Position numbers and translations under genes: made by a program
Part shown: piece after piece, positions 57,014 through 64,000 of the stretch
How the letters are laid out: the number at the start of each line of letters is the position of its first letter
Position numbering within the stretch: the first letter of the stretch is position 1
The notes under the pieces: model-generated
What the model saw: only the letters and a program-made list of their open reading frames with translations
Told to the model about the DNA's origin: nothing
Database searches by the model: none
Assembly (NCBI RefSeq): GCF_046250175.1
Contig: NZ_CP176468.1
DNA: 64,000 bases
Source: Psychromonas sp030397575
GTDB lineage: Bacteria > Pseudomonadota > Gammaproteobacteria > Enterobacterales > Psychromonadaceae
Strand: one strand, 5' to 3'

Positions 57014-57044
57014 AGGTTAATCCTTAGAGTAAACTCTAAGTCAA
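57014..57044 (-). promoter_or_regulatory. MerR-type promoter and operator for the CMD gene
   Basis: On the minus strand, TTGACT (57044-57039) and TAACCT (57019-57014) are 19 bases apart, the overlong spacing used by MerR-type regulators. The spacer region holds a dyad CTTAGAGT-N2-ACTCTAAG (57023-57040). The -35 box overlaps the stop codon of merR. Confidence 0.8.
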
Positions 57045-57394
57045 CCGTTTAAGTTTTCGTAATAGAGGATTTTTTCTTTAATCTTCTTGAGGTGCAATGC
57101 CTCTAAAGCAATTCTTTCTTCTAAGATAACAACATGCTCTTGCAACAACTGCTTTCGTTGCTCTGCCGTTGACTCGCCCTGCTCTCGTAGATCGGCATAC
57201 AACTTAATATTATCCAGCGGCATCCCCATCTCTTTTAAACGTTTAACAAATTCAATCCATTCGATATCTTTAGTAGTGAAAAATCGATGCCCACTACTAT
57301 TTCTAGCGATGTGCTTTAACACACCAATTTTTTCATAATAGCGAATAGTGTGGGAAGAGAGGTTAGTTAAGGTTGAAAAACGTTGAATGTTGAT
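57041..57394 (-). CDS. MerR family transcriptional regulator
   Basis: A regulator of about 117 residues. The winged HTH is NIQRFSTLTNLSSHTIRYYEKIG and onward; a coiled-coil dimer helix fills the last 40 residues. There is no cysteine, so metal or thiol sensing through Cys is unlikely. Start is unclear: the frame has TTG at 57406, but a strong GGAGG (57404-57400) overlaps it. The codon 5 bases after GGAGG is ATC at 57394, exactly where relatives have their initiator Met. I set 57394; 57406 is the conventional alternative. It probably controls the downstream CMD gene. Confidence 0.8.
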   Translation of the reverse strand: MNIQRFSTLTNLSSHTIRYYEKIGVLKHIARNSSGHRFFTTKDIEWIEFVKRLKEMGMPLDNIKLYADLREQGESTAEQRKQLLQEHVVILEERIALEALHLKKIKEKILYYENLNG

Positions 57395-57461
57395 AAAAAC
57401 CTCCAAAGGAGTTAATCCAGGAAAGCCAATAATTTATTATATCGTATTGATTTAAAATATC

Positions 57462-58448
57462 TTATGTTAATTTAGACATACCTGAAGCTACTGCTTTTAT
57501 TCCATGCACTTGAGCTACACACTCACCTTCAGTAATAATATCATTAAGTATTCCTGAAAATTGGCTTGGAGCCCTGTTTAGCCTGAGGCCTATATAAGTA
57601 CCGTCAAAATTCAACCTTTGTTCTTTGATGACTTTGCCTTGAGACACAAGTTTGGCATTACCGCTCCCAAGCATAAACCAGCCAAATGAAGAAACTAATT
57701 GCTCCAATACATAAAGTCCAAACCCTGAGTTACCATAAACATTATCAGACTCTTCTATTTGTGTTGTGCTTGAAACACCAGGTTTTATCGCCATTCTTAA
57801 TGCTTCAATTTCCGATTTAATCTGGAAAGATCGTTTCAAGGAGGAAGGAATCCCGATTCCTTCATCAATAACAGCCACTTCAACTCGTCCATTAGCCCAT
57901 CGTTGACCGCATAAAAAGCACTCATCAGTGGAAGAATGTTCAAAGACATTTCTAACGATTTCCCTTAATGCATAATGATAAAGTTTATTCTCTTCCGAAT
58001 CTTCATGTGTTCCAGATAATAAATTAGCAAAACGCCTGGTTTGAGAAATAATTTCTTCATACCATTTCTGAACATTCTGCGTTTTTAAATCTACTATAGG
58101 TTTTTCAATTTTAGTTATTGGTAAGTAAGTCATTGAACCTGAAGCTGCACCTATTTCATTCCCTTCCCCCATACCTATAAAATCAAAAAAACCCAAATGT
58201 CGCAGATAACCATGTACATTTTTGATGCTGTCATGGCCTTTTTTTTTCGTAACTAAATCGTTTCCTCTCCTATATTTTATCCACTTTCGAATTTTAGAAC
58301 CAGCAATTAACATTCCACTTGGGTACGAAAAATCTAAAGTTGTACAATCTACTAAAATTTCAGGTGTATTGAGGTTTTCTTCAAGCTCTTTAAAAAATTC
58401 ATTAAGTGTGTCACGCCCGAAATGTGAAGGGAAAAATATAGTTTTCAT
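57462..58448 (-). CDS. STAS-like/GHKL ATPase protein of unknown function
   Basis: From ATG 58448 a protein of 328 residues. The first 90 residues contain an STAS-like pattern (EILVDCTTLDFSYPSGMLIA). A GHKL/HATPase domain follows, with N box ALREIVRNVFEHS, G1 box VIDEGIGIPSS and G2 box YGNSGFGLYVLEQLVSSFGW. There are no histidine-kinase dimerisation helices and no membrane segment. This resembles anti-sigma-type switch kinases fused to their STAS partner, but no partner gene is adjacent. The start is weakly supported: 58463 and 58514 are also in frame. Very AT-rich flanks, so it may be acquired. Confidence 0.72.
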   Translation of the reverse strand: MKTIFFPSHFGRDTLNEFFKELEENLNTPEILVDCTTLDFSYPSGMLIAGSKIRKWIKYRRGNDLVTKKKGHDSIKNVHGYLRHLGFFDFIGMGEGNEIGAASGSMTYLPITKIEKPIVDLKTQNVQKWYEEIISQTRRFANLLSGTHEDSEENKLYHYALREIVRNVFEHSSTDECFLCGQRWANGRVEVAVIDEGIGIPSSLKRSFQIKSEIEALRMAIKPGVSSTTQIEESDNVYGNSGFGLYVLEQLVSSFGWFMLGSGNAKLVSQGKVIKEQRLNFDGTYIGLRLNRAPSQFSGILNDIITEGECVAQVHGIKAVASGMSKLT

Positions 58449-58750
58449 TAGTATACAACTCATATATATATTATTAACAACACCATTAAGCAGCCCCTTC
58501 CATATTAATAACAAAAGTACTGAATAGTTTAATTGACTAAAATATACGCTGAAAGATCATAAAAACAATGCTTTAAATTAAAAAATCAAAAAATAATCAT
58601 TAAACATAGAAAGAAGATCCCTATTAACAATAAGAATAGGGAATAATAACTGTCTTTACACCAACACATTATAACTTTAAGAAAGGTTTTGAATTATTTC
58701 TCCTCCCCTTTTATAAACTAAAGGCCTTAACTTATTGCCGCTAGTAATAT

Positions 58751-59992
58751 TTAACCATTCGGGTTATTTGCATCGCTTCCCTGCTCAGGTAGCTTCAATG
58801 AAATGATGCTAGTGACCACTAGGAAAGCAAAAGCTATCCATAAACACGCGGCAAAGCCATAGGATTGATAAACCCAGCCAGATAATACGGTGCCGACTAA
58901 ACGCCCCATTGCGTTTGCCATGTAATAGAAACCTACATCTAATGACACGCCATCTTGTTTGGCATAACTGATGATTAAGTAGGAATGTAACGAGGAGTTG
59001 ATGGCGAAAATAGCACCAAAAATCAATAATCCAACGATAATCAAGGTTTGCACTTGCCACTCAAGCTGTATACCTATCGCTAACACACCTGTTACAACGG
59101 CCAATAATGCGCACCATAGCATGGCATTTTTACCGCCTGGTGTTGTTCCCTCTTTCGCAAAGAAGGCGGTTATTTTAGGGGCAAAGCCTTGCACTATGCC
59201 GTAGGCAATCACCCAAGCGGCGAGGAAAGCGCCAACCACAGAGTGTGACCAACCAAAGATACTGGCTAGGTAGATAGGTAAAGCGACCACAAACCATACA
59301 TCACGTGATGCAAACAGGAATAAACGTGCTGCTGATAAGATGTTCACCGGGCCTGATTTTGAAAACATCTGACTAAACTTAGGTTTAGTTTTAGCTTTCC
59401 CTAAATCCCCTTCGAGGAACATCAAGCTCATCACAAACACCGCGGCCAATACACCCGCCATGATCAATAAGGCTACTTGGAAACCCACCAGCGTTAACAG
59501 TAATCCACCGATGAAAAAACCTGCGCCTTTTAACGCGTTTTTAGAGCCAGTTAATACTGCAACCCAATGGTAAAGTTTACCCTGTTGATTATTAGGAATA
59601 AGCGTTTTGATGGTGCTTTTAGCACTCATTTTATTGAGATCTTTAGCGATACCAGACAAAGCTTGCGCCATCATCACCCAAGGTATGGTTAACCATTCAC
59701 TAGGGACGGTAAGCAACAATAACGCAACGACTTGCATGGCTAAGCCAATGTTCATGGTGCGATTTAAACCTACTCGCGCACCCAACCAACCGCCAACAAG
59801 GTTGGTGATCACTCCGAATACTTCATAAAATAAAAACAATAAAGCGATGTTTAAAGGGCTATAGCCTAATTGATAAAAATACAGCACCACTAACATGCGA
59901 AGTGCGCCATCTGTTACGGTAAAATTCCAATAGTTAAAGGTTACTAATAAATATTGTCGTAAGGATTTATCTAACGTTAAAAACCACTTCAT
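58751..59992 (-). CDS. arsJ: ArsJ, organoarsenical efflux MFS transporter
   Basis: A 413-residue major facilitator with about twelve membrane segments. It matches the ArsJ type: FNYWNFTVTDGALRMLVVLY at the start, ALSGIAKDLNKMSAKS, and GKLYHWVAVLTGSKNALKG. ArsJ exports 1-arseno-3-phosphoglycerate, which then breaks down outside to arsenate. It lies 21 bases downstream of the dedicated GAPDH gene, the arrangement known for this pathway. Confidence 0.92.
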   Translation of the reverse strand: MKWFLTLDKSLRQYLLVTFNYWNFTVTDGALRMLVVLYFYQLGYSPLNIALLFLFYEVFGVITNLVGGWLGARVGLNRTMNIGLAMQVVALLLLTVPSEWLTIPWVMMAQALSGIAKDLNKMSAKSTIKTLIPNNQQGKLYHWVAVLTGSKNALKGAGFFIGGLLLTLVGFQVALLIMAGVLAAVFVMSLMFLEGDLGKAKTKPKFSQMFSKSGPVNILSAARLFLFASRDVWFVVALPIYLASIFGWSHSVVGAFLAAWVIAYGIVQGFAPKITAFFAKEGTTPGGKNAMLWCALLAVVTGVLAIGIQLEWQVQTLIIVGLLIFGAIFAINSSLHSYLIISYAKQDGVSLDVGFYYMANAMGRLVGTVLSGWVYQSYGFAACLWIAFAFLVVTSIISLKLPEQGSDANNPNG

Positions 59993-60013
59993 TGCTTTTA
60001 TTCCTAACGGCTA

Positions 60014-61015
60014 TTACATTAATGAGAATTTTTTAATTAATTCAGCAGTACGCGTTGCGTAACCCATCTCGTTATCGTACCAAGCATAGATTTTTAACAT
60101 ACGCTTACCGATTAACATGGTTGATAAGGCATCTACTATGGTTGAACGTTGGTCACCGCGGTAATCAATTGATACTAATGGGCGCTCTTCATATCCTAAA
60201 ATACCCGCTAATTCACCTTCTGATGCTTCTTTTAATAGTTGGTTAACTTCTTCGACGCTGGTATCTCTTGCCACTTCAAAAACAATGTCTGTTAGTGATG
60301 CATTAGCTAATGGTACACGTACTGCATGACCGTTAATTTTGTCTTTTAAATCAGGGAAAATTTCAATAATTGCTTTTGCTGATCCCGTCGTTGTGGGAAT
60401 TAAGCTCATGCCACAAGCACGCGCACGACGAAGGTCTTTGTGGGGTGCATCAAGAATAGTTTGTGTATTGGTTAAATCATGAATAGTTGTGAATGCGGCA
60501 TTAGTAATGCCCAGTTTTTCATAAATAACTTTCACAACCGGTGCGATACAGTTAGTGGTACAAGATGCTGCTGTAATGATTTTATGAAACTCTGGTTTGA
60601 AGGTTTCTTCATTCACACCTACCACAATATTAGCGACATCAGGGTGTTTAACCGGAGCTGAAACCACCACTAATTTAACGCCTTGTGCTGTGTATTTATC
60701 TAATAAGGCCTTCTCTTTGTTAACACCTGTTGATTCGATAACAACATCACAGCCAGACCAATCAACAGCATCGATTTCCCCCTGTTGCGTTACTTTAATT
60801 GATTGCCCTGCTACTTCCATAGTGTTGTCAGTGCAAGTAACGGCGTGATTCCAACGACCTTGTACTGAGTCAAACTCTAATAGGTGCGCTAAGGTTTTTG
60901 CATCACCAGCTACATCATTTACTTGTACAAATTCAACTTCTGGCCAATCGAATGCTGCGCGCATTGCTAAACGACCGATACGTCCAAATCCATTAATACC
61001 TACTTTAATTGTCAT
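60014..61015 (-). CDS. ArsJ-associated glyceraldehyde-3-phosphate dehydrogenase
   Basis: A 333-residue GAPDH. NAD site VGINGFGRIGRLAMRAA; catalytic C152 in AASCTTNCIAPV; TTTGSAKA and the later NEMGYATRTAEL are family marks. In the ars context it uses arsenate in place of phosphate and makes 1-arseno-3-phosphoglycerate for ArsJ. Neighbours arsR (36 bases upstream) and arsJ support this over a housekeeping role. Confidence 0.93.
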   Translation of the reverse strand: MTIKVGINGFGRIGRLAMRAAFDWPEVEFVQVNDVAGDAKTLAHLLEFDSVQGRWNHAVTCTDNTMEVAGQSIKVTQQGEIDAVDWSGCDVVIESTGVNKEKALLDKYTAQGVKLVVVSAPVKHPDVANIVVGVNEETFKPEFHKIITAASCTTNCIAPVVKVIYEKLGITNAAFTTIHDLTNTQTILDAPHKDLRRARACGMSLIPTTTGSAKAIIEIFPDLKDKINGHAVRVPLANASLTDIVFEVARDTSVEEVNQLLKEASEGELAGILGYEERPLVSIDYRGDQRSTIVDALSTMLIGKRMLKIYAWYDNEMGYATRTAELIKKFSLM

Positions 61016-61050
61016 GTTCGCTCTCTCTTTTTAATTTACATTTAATCTGG

Positions 61051-61383
61051 TTATTTTTCTGTCATTTTGCTTTGTTGATAGTTTTCAATATCATCAAGGT
61101 ATTCTGCTTTTAAACATTTTGAAGTGGTTAACCCTGCAATCACTTTGCGCATCCAACCTGGTAACGCAGGATTGACTTGGTAATAGATCCACTGTCCTTC
61201 ACGCTGATCCAAGAGCACACCCGATTGACGTAAAATTGCAAGGTGACGTGATATTTTTGGCTGACATTGATCCAGTGCCAAACACAGTTCACCGACACTG
61301 ATCCTTTCCTCTCTTGCGATTAAGATAAGGCAGCGTAATCGTGTTTCATCGGATAACATTTTAAAAAACTGATGCGGTTGCAT
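61051..61383 (-). CDS. arsR: ArsR family arsenic-responsive repressor
   Basis: A winged-helix repressor of about 110 residues. HTH is LDQCQPKISRHLAILRQSG. Met start MQPHQFFKMLSDETRLRCL at ATG 61383 has GGA 7 bases upstream; an in-frame ATG at 61395 and the earlier frame to 61461 would overlap the promoter. A single Cys in the HTH region (LDQCQPKIS) is present, but the classic CxC sensor is not; C-terminal CLKAEY has another Cys. First gene of the ars operon. Confidence 0.9.
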   Translation of the reverse strand: MQPHQFFKMLSDETRLRCLILIAREERISVGELCLALDQCQPKISRHLAILRQSGVLLDQREGQWIYYQVNPALPGWMRKVIAGLTTSKCLKAEYLDDIENYQQSKMTEK

Positions 61384-61403
61384 ATAAAATTCCATATATT
61401 CAC

Positions 61404-61441
61404 ATATGCGCATATTATAGTAAGTAAAAATAAGAATGCAA
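61404..61441 (-). promoter_or_regulatory. arsR promoter with ArsR-type palindrome
   Basis: On the minus strand, TTGCAT (61441-61436) and TATAAT (61419-61414) with a 16-base spacer. A perfect 12-base palindrome ATATGCGCATAT (61404-61415) overlaps the -10 box and start site, ideally placed for repression. Confidence 0.65.
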
Positions 61442-61603
61442 TACGACATAAACCAATGCACTAGATTTTTCTATCCTTAATACAAACAGAATAAACCATG
61501 AAATTGACAGTTATATGAACCATCCAAACCACTGCTTTATGATGTATTAAAAAAACTAATAACTGACTTTAAGAGAAGGTTTAATGTAAATAGAAATGAA
61601 TGA

Positions 61604-62506
61604 TTATTGACTACGGTAAGCTAGGCTATTGCTTAATATAGTAAATTTATGAGGTGTAAAGCATAACGTACGTTTTGCTTCGCTCTGTTTCTGGTTTGAT
61701 TGACCTTGTATTGTATCTGACCATAGTATTTCACAGGTCACTTTTATCTGCATAGCATGTCCCTGCTGCCAATCACAAAATAATAAGCTCGCCGTGGGAT
61801 TCTCCAGTAAGTTACCTAAAGTATTAAAGAAACCATTACCTAAGTAATCTTCGACTAATAATTGTCCCTTGTTGTTAATACGAACAAAACCAGCTTCCCC
61901 GCCACGATGCGAGATATCAGCGCCACGACTTCTGTTATCTTCTCCATCATCAAAGTAGCTGGCAATAAAAAAACTGTCTGCTTGGCAAATCAAGGTTCGC
62001 AGGTTATTGGTCATTATGGTCGAAGATAGCTGCGACGTGGGATCATAATGTGCATTGCTGACCAATGTTTTAGGTTGAATATATTTAGGGCAATTTCCAT
62101 AACTCTGTAACACCAATACTTTGATGTTCTTTTGGTTAATCTCAGTAATGATCGCATTAACGCGGTTACGTCGCTTTGTATTAAACTCAATAGCGAGTAA
62201 ACCAATACGATCTCCCACGTTAATTTGATTGTTCCTGAAATCACTCATTGGGTTTTGTGTATTGATCCATAATTCAGTCTCTGTGGGTGAAGAAATAAAG
62301 CCCTCTTCACCAAACAAAATACTGCTTTGAATGATTGAAGTGGTATCACGATAAGCCATGAAAATCATAGTCTGAGACTGAAAAAATTCACGATGTTGTA
62401 AAGGCATAAATTCACGAATGAATTTAGGGCCAATGTCAGCCATTCGTTGTTCAGTACCCACCCGCTTCTGTATTAAGCGCTCACCTTGATGCCAACTATT
62501 TTCCAT
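61604..62506 (-). CDS. PNPOx-like flavin-nucleotide-binding protein
   Basis: A 300-residue member of the pyridoxamine-5'-phosphate oxidase-like split-barrel group. PKFIREFMPLQHREFFQSQ is the entry helix of the larger COG3576-type proteins, and ISHRGGEAGFVRINNKG and LLVEDYLGNGFFNTLGNLLENP are typical FMN-binding parts. It probably binds FMN and reduces an unknown compound. It starts 10 bases downstream of the VOC gene, so the two form an operon. Confidence 0.82.
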   Translation of the reverse strand: MENSWHQGERLIQKRVGTEQRMADIGPKFIREFMPLQHREFFQSQTMIFMAYRDTTSIIQSSILFGEEGFISSPTETELWINTQNPMSDFRNNQINVGDRIGLLAIEFNTKRRNRVNAIITEINQKNIKVLVLQSYGNCPKYIQPKTLVSNAHYDPTSQLSSTIMTNNLRTLICQADSFFIASYFDDGEDNRSRGADISHRGGEAGFVRINNKGQLLVEDYLGNGFFNTLGNLLENPTASLLFCDWQQGHAMQIKVTCEILWSDTIQGQSNQKQSEAKRTLCFTPHKFTILSNSLAYRSQ

Positions 62507-62516
62507 CGTATTCTCT

Positions 62517-62954
62517 TTATTGACTAATCAATTCAAGTCTAATACCACCCGGAATCGAACACATCATGTGTACAAAAGGCGAATCACCTAATGCTTCTGG
62601 TGCAAACTCAATAGCTACTTGATCAAGTTTAAGTAGCTTCTGATAAAGAGTATGTAATTGTTCGATGCTATTCACTTTTAACGCAAAATGATGCAAGCCA
62701 ACATTCTTAGTACGATCAAACGTTATCAAATTCTCTGCATCTTTGATCTGCCATAACGTCAACATAACAGTACCATCAGATACAAAAATGGCAGGGTAAG
62801 CTGGTTTTTCACCTACTTTTTTAAAGTTTAATTGTTCAATAAAGAAAGCGGCAGTTTGTTTAATATCTGGAACAGTAAGACCTAAATGATGGATACCTGA
62901 AGTAGCAATTGTTGTAACGGTTACATTACTGCTTTCTGTTGATGTAGAGCACAT
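62517..62954 (-). CDS. VOC (glyoxalase-like) family protein
   Basis: From ATG 62954, 145 residues. The fold has GIHHLGLTVPDIKQTAAFF and GLHHFALKV, with metal-site histidines visible in both halves; RLELI is the typical end. Covers lyases, dioxygenases and resistance proteins, so the reaction is not known. AAGG lies 8 bases upstream; an in-frame start at 63053 would run into the operator region. Upstream of the PNPOx gene and divergent from tetR. Confidence 0.85.
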   Translation of the reverse strand: MCSTSTESSNVTVTTIATSGIHHLGLTVPDIKQTAAFFIEQLNFKKVGEKPAYPAIFVSDGTVMLTLWQIKDAENLITFDRTKNVGLHHFALKVNSIEQLHTLYQKLLKLDQVAIEFAPEALGDSPFVHMMCSIPGGIRLELISQ

Positions 62955-63045
62955 AGTAAATACCTTTATTAAGTTTTCATTTATAAAAATATTTGTTTCA
63001 CAAATAACAGTATTAATGCCAATAGATATGATGACAAAAACAAGA

Positions 63046-63089
63046 GTGAACAAATCTGTTTACCACTATAGGTGAACAGAACTGTTTAC
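63046..63089. promoter_or_regulatory. two tandem 18-base TetR-type operators
   Basis: GTGAACA-N4-TGTTTAC occurs twice, at 63046-63063 and 63072-63089. Each is a near-perfect dyad with one mismatch. Start-to-start distance is 26 bases. They fill the middle of the divergent VOC/tetR region, as expected for a TetR repressor controlling both sides. Confidence 0.75.
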
Positions 63090-63112
63090 GTCAAGTTTAA
63101 ATTGGTTATAAT
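63085..63112 (+). promoter_or_regulatory. tetR promoter
   Basis: TTTACG at 63085-63090 and a perfect TATAAT at 63107-63112, 16 bases apart. The -35 box overlaps the second operator, which implies autorepression. Confidence 0.6.
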
Positions 63113-63166
63113 TCAGTTATCACATGCCGTGTATTAACATCGCTCCTAAAGAGGACAGCCAATTAA

Positions 63167-63742
63167 ATGCAACCAAGAAAACAACACTTAATCGATATAG
63201 CATTGATTTTATTCAATAAATATGGATATCACGCAACCGGAATCGATTTAATTTTAGCGGAATCAGGGGTTTCTAAGGCAACACTGTATAAGCATTTTCG
63301 TAGTAAAGAAGAATTGATATTGGCAGCATTACAACTTCGTCATGAACAAGTTGTCAGTAAATTGAAAGATAAAGTTGAAGGTAATAAGCAAAGCCCCAAA
63401 AATAATGATCCCGTTGAGAATGTATTGGTTATTTTTGATAATTTAAGTGAATGGTTTAATAGTGAAACTTTCTTTGGGTGTAATTTTATTAATGTCAGCG
63501 CAGAATACGCAGACTCTAATCATCCAATTAATATTTTTGCGGCAAAACATAAACAGGTGATTGTAGATATTATTGCAGCGCAATTAGCCACTAAAGCAAC
63601 TGATAAAGCCACTCAACAAAAAGCAGATCAAATAGGATTATTAGTTGAAGGAGCGATTGTGATGGCCCACACTCGAGGCATGAAGCAATCCGCATTGATC
63701 GCAAAAGAGATGGCCAGAATAATACTTAAAACACAACCCTAA
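63167..63742 (+). CDS. TetR/AcrR family transcriptional regulator
   Basis: A 191-residue repressor. The HTH is at about 8-50: ALILFNKYGYHATGIDLILA and SKATLYKHFRSKEELILAA. The ligand-binding domain with a FFGCNFINVS stretch resembles regulators of small reductases and aldehyde or quinone stress. It is divergent from VOC-PNPOx with two operators between. Ligand unknown. Confidence 0.9.
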   Translation: MQPRKQHLIDIALILFNKYGYHATGIDLILAESGVSKATLYKHFRSKEELILAALQLRHEQVVSKLKDKVEGNKQSPKNNDPVENVLVIFDNLSEWFNSETFFGCNFINVSAEYADSNHPINIFAAKHKQVIVDIIAAQLATKATDKATQQKADQIGLLVEGAIVMAHTRGMKQSALIAKEMARIILKTQP

Positions 63743-63759
63743 AAATCCCAATAGTTCAG

Positions 63760-64000
63760 TTATTTAAATAATCTTTTAAGCAGTGATAATTTGTTTTTAT
63801 AGGGTGGATATAGCAAGGGTAGGTCTAACCAAGTAGATGCACTAAGTACACTCTTTTGATGTGAAAAACAGTCAAAACCGTGTTTGCCGTGATAGCTCCC
63901 AATACCACTTAACCCTACCCCACCAAAAGGTAGATTCGGGTTAGCAAGGTGTTGAACACAATGGTTGATAGCAATACCACCTGCTTGGATTTTTGAGTTT
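63760..64000 (-). CDS. aldehyde dehydrogenase, C-terminal part (cut by window edge)
   Basis: About 80 codons from the right edge to TAA at 63762-63760. The translated end contains GGIAINHCVQHLANPNLPFG and GVGLSGIGSYHGKHGFDCFS, the C-terminal substrate and oligomer segment of the class 3/coniferyl-aldehyde dehydrogenase group. The catalytic Cys and Glu lie beyond the window. The very end is basic. Converges on the tetR gene. Confidence 0.82.
   Translation of the reverse strand, partial: NSKIQAGGIAINHCVQHLANPNLPFGGVGLSGIGSYHGKHGFDCFSHQKSVLSASTWLDLPLLYPPYKNKLSLLKRLFK

Noticed and set aside
52781..64000. Defence island or prophage in the accessory part
   Set aside because: No integrase, phage structural gene, restriction enzyme, toxin-antitoxin pair or tRNA junction was seen; the STAS-like/HATPase gene alone is not enough.

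Overview
The window is an AT-rich, densely packed bacterial chromosome segment from a gammaproteobacterium. Supporting signs are the djlA | lptD-surA-pdxA-rsmA-apaH cluster, the rsmE-gshB-yqgE-ruvX cluster, ung next to grcA, prmB-aroC beside smrB, and a gammaproteobacterial-type DapD. The overall style suggests a marine, probably cold-adapted genus such as Psychromonas, but the genus is an inference. No rRNA, tRNA, CRISPR array, prophage or insertion sequence was seen.

Layout. 1-12.5 kb: the 5' part of dapD, a DUF2937 gene with djlA, the outer-membrane/cofactor/ribosome operon lptD-surA-pdxA-rsmA-apaH (apaG is missing), folA, a DUF2333 gene, a SEC-C protein and the yjjP-yjjB exporter pair. 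12.5-17.5 kb: a MetF-like gene, rsmE-gshB-yqgE-ruvX and a LysE-type exporter. 17.5-22.2 kb: a second LysE-type exporter, then redox and oxygen-related genes (peroxiredoxin-like, 2OG-Fe(II) oxygenase, hemerythrin), ung and grcA. 22.4-28 kb: a PAS-GGDEF-EAL protein, a ZIP metal transporter and a BASS-family transporter. 28-37.5 kb: hrpA, the ppk1-ppx polyphosphate operon and nhaC. 37.9-45.7 kb: gltBD (glutamate synthase), followed by a gene-free stretch of about 1.8 kb. 45.7-52.4 kb: a Cache-GGDEF cyclase, an alkyltransferase-like protein, ppk2, aroC-prmB, smrB and a DUF808 membrane protein. 52.8-64 kb is the accessory part: nitroreductase, GST with a divergent LysR, glutaredoxin, DUF4112, a MerR regulator with a double carboxymuconolactone-decarboxylase protein, a STAS-like/HATPase protein, the arsenate operon arsR-gapdh-arsJ, a VOC-PNPOx pair with a divergent TetR, and the 3' end of an aldehyde dehydrogenase.

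How the genes work together. Polyphosphate metabolism appears three times: ppk1 and ppx in one operon behind a possible Pho box, plus a separate ppk2. The ars operon encodes the route in which GAPDH makes 1-arseno-3-phosphoglycerate and ArsJ exports it. In the accessory part, regulators sit directly beside sites that can be read in the sequence: a MerR dyad inside a 19-bp promoter spacer, two 18-bp TetR-type dyads, an ArsR-type palindrome over a -10 box, and a LysR T-N11-A dyad. The least explained items are the STAS-like/HATPase protein, a dispersed intergenic repeat (three copies), the 1.8-kb gap upstream of gltB, and the MerR gene, which has a strong ribosome-binding site but no ordinary start codon at the right distance.
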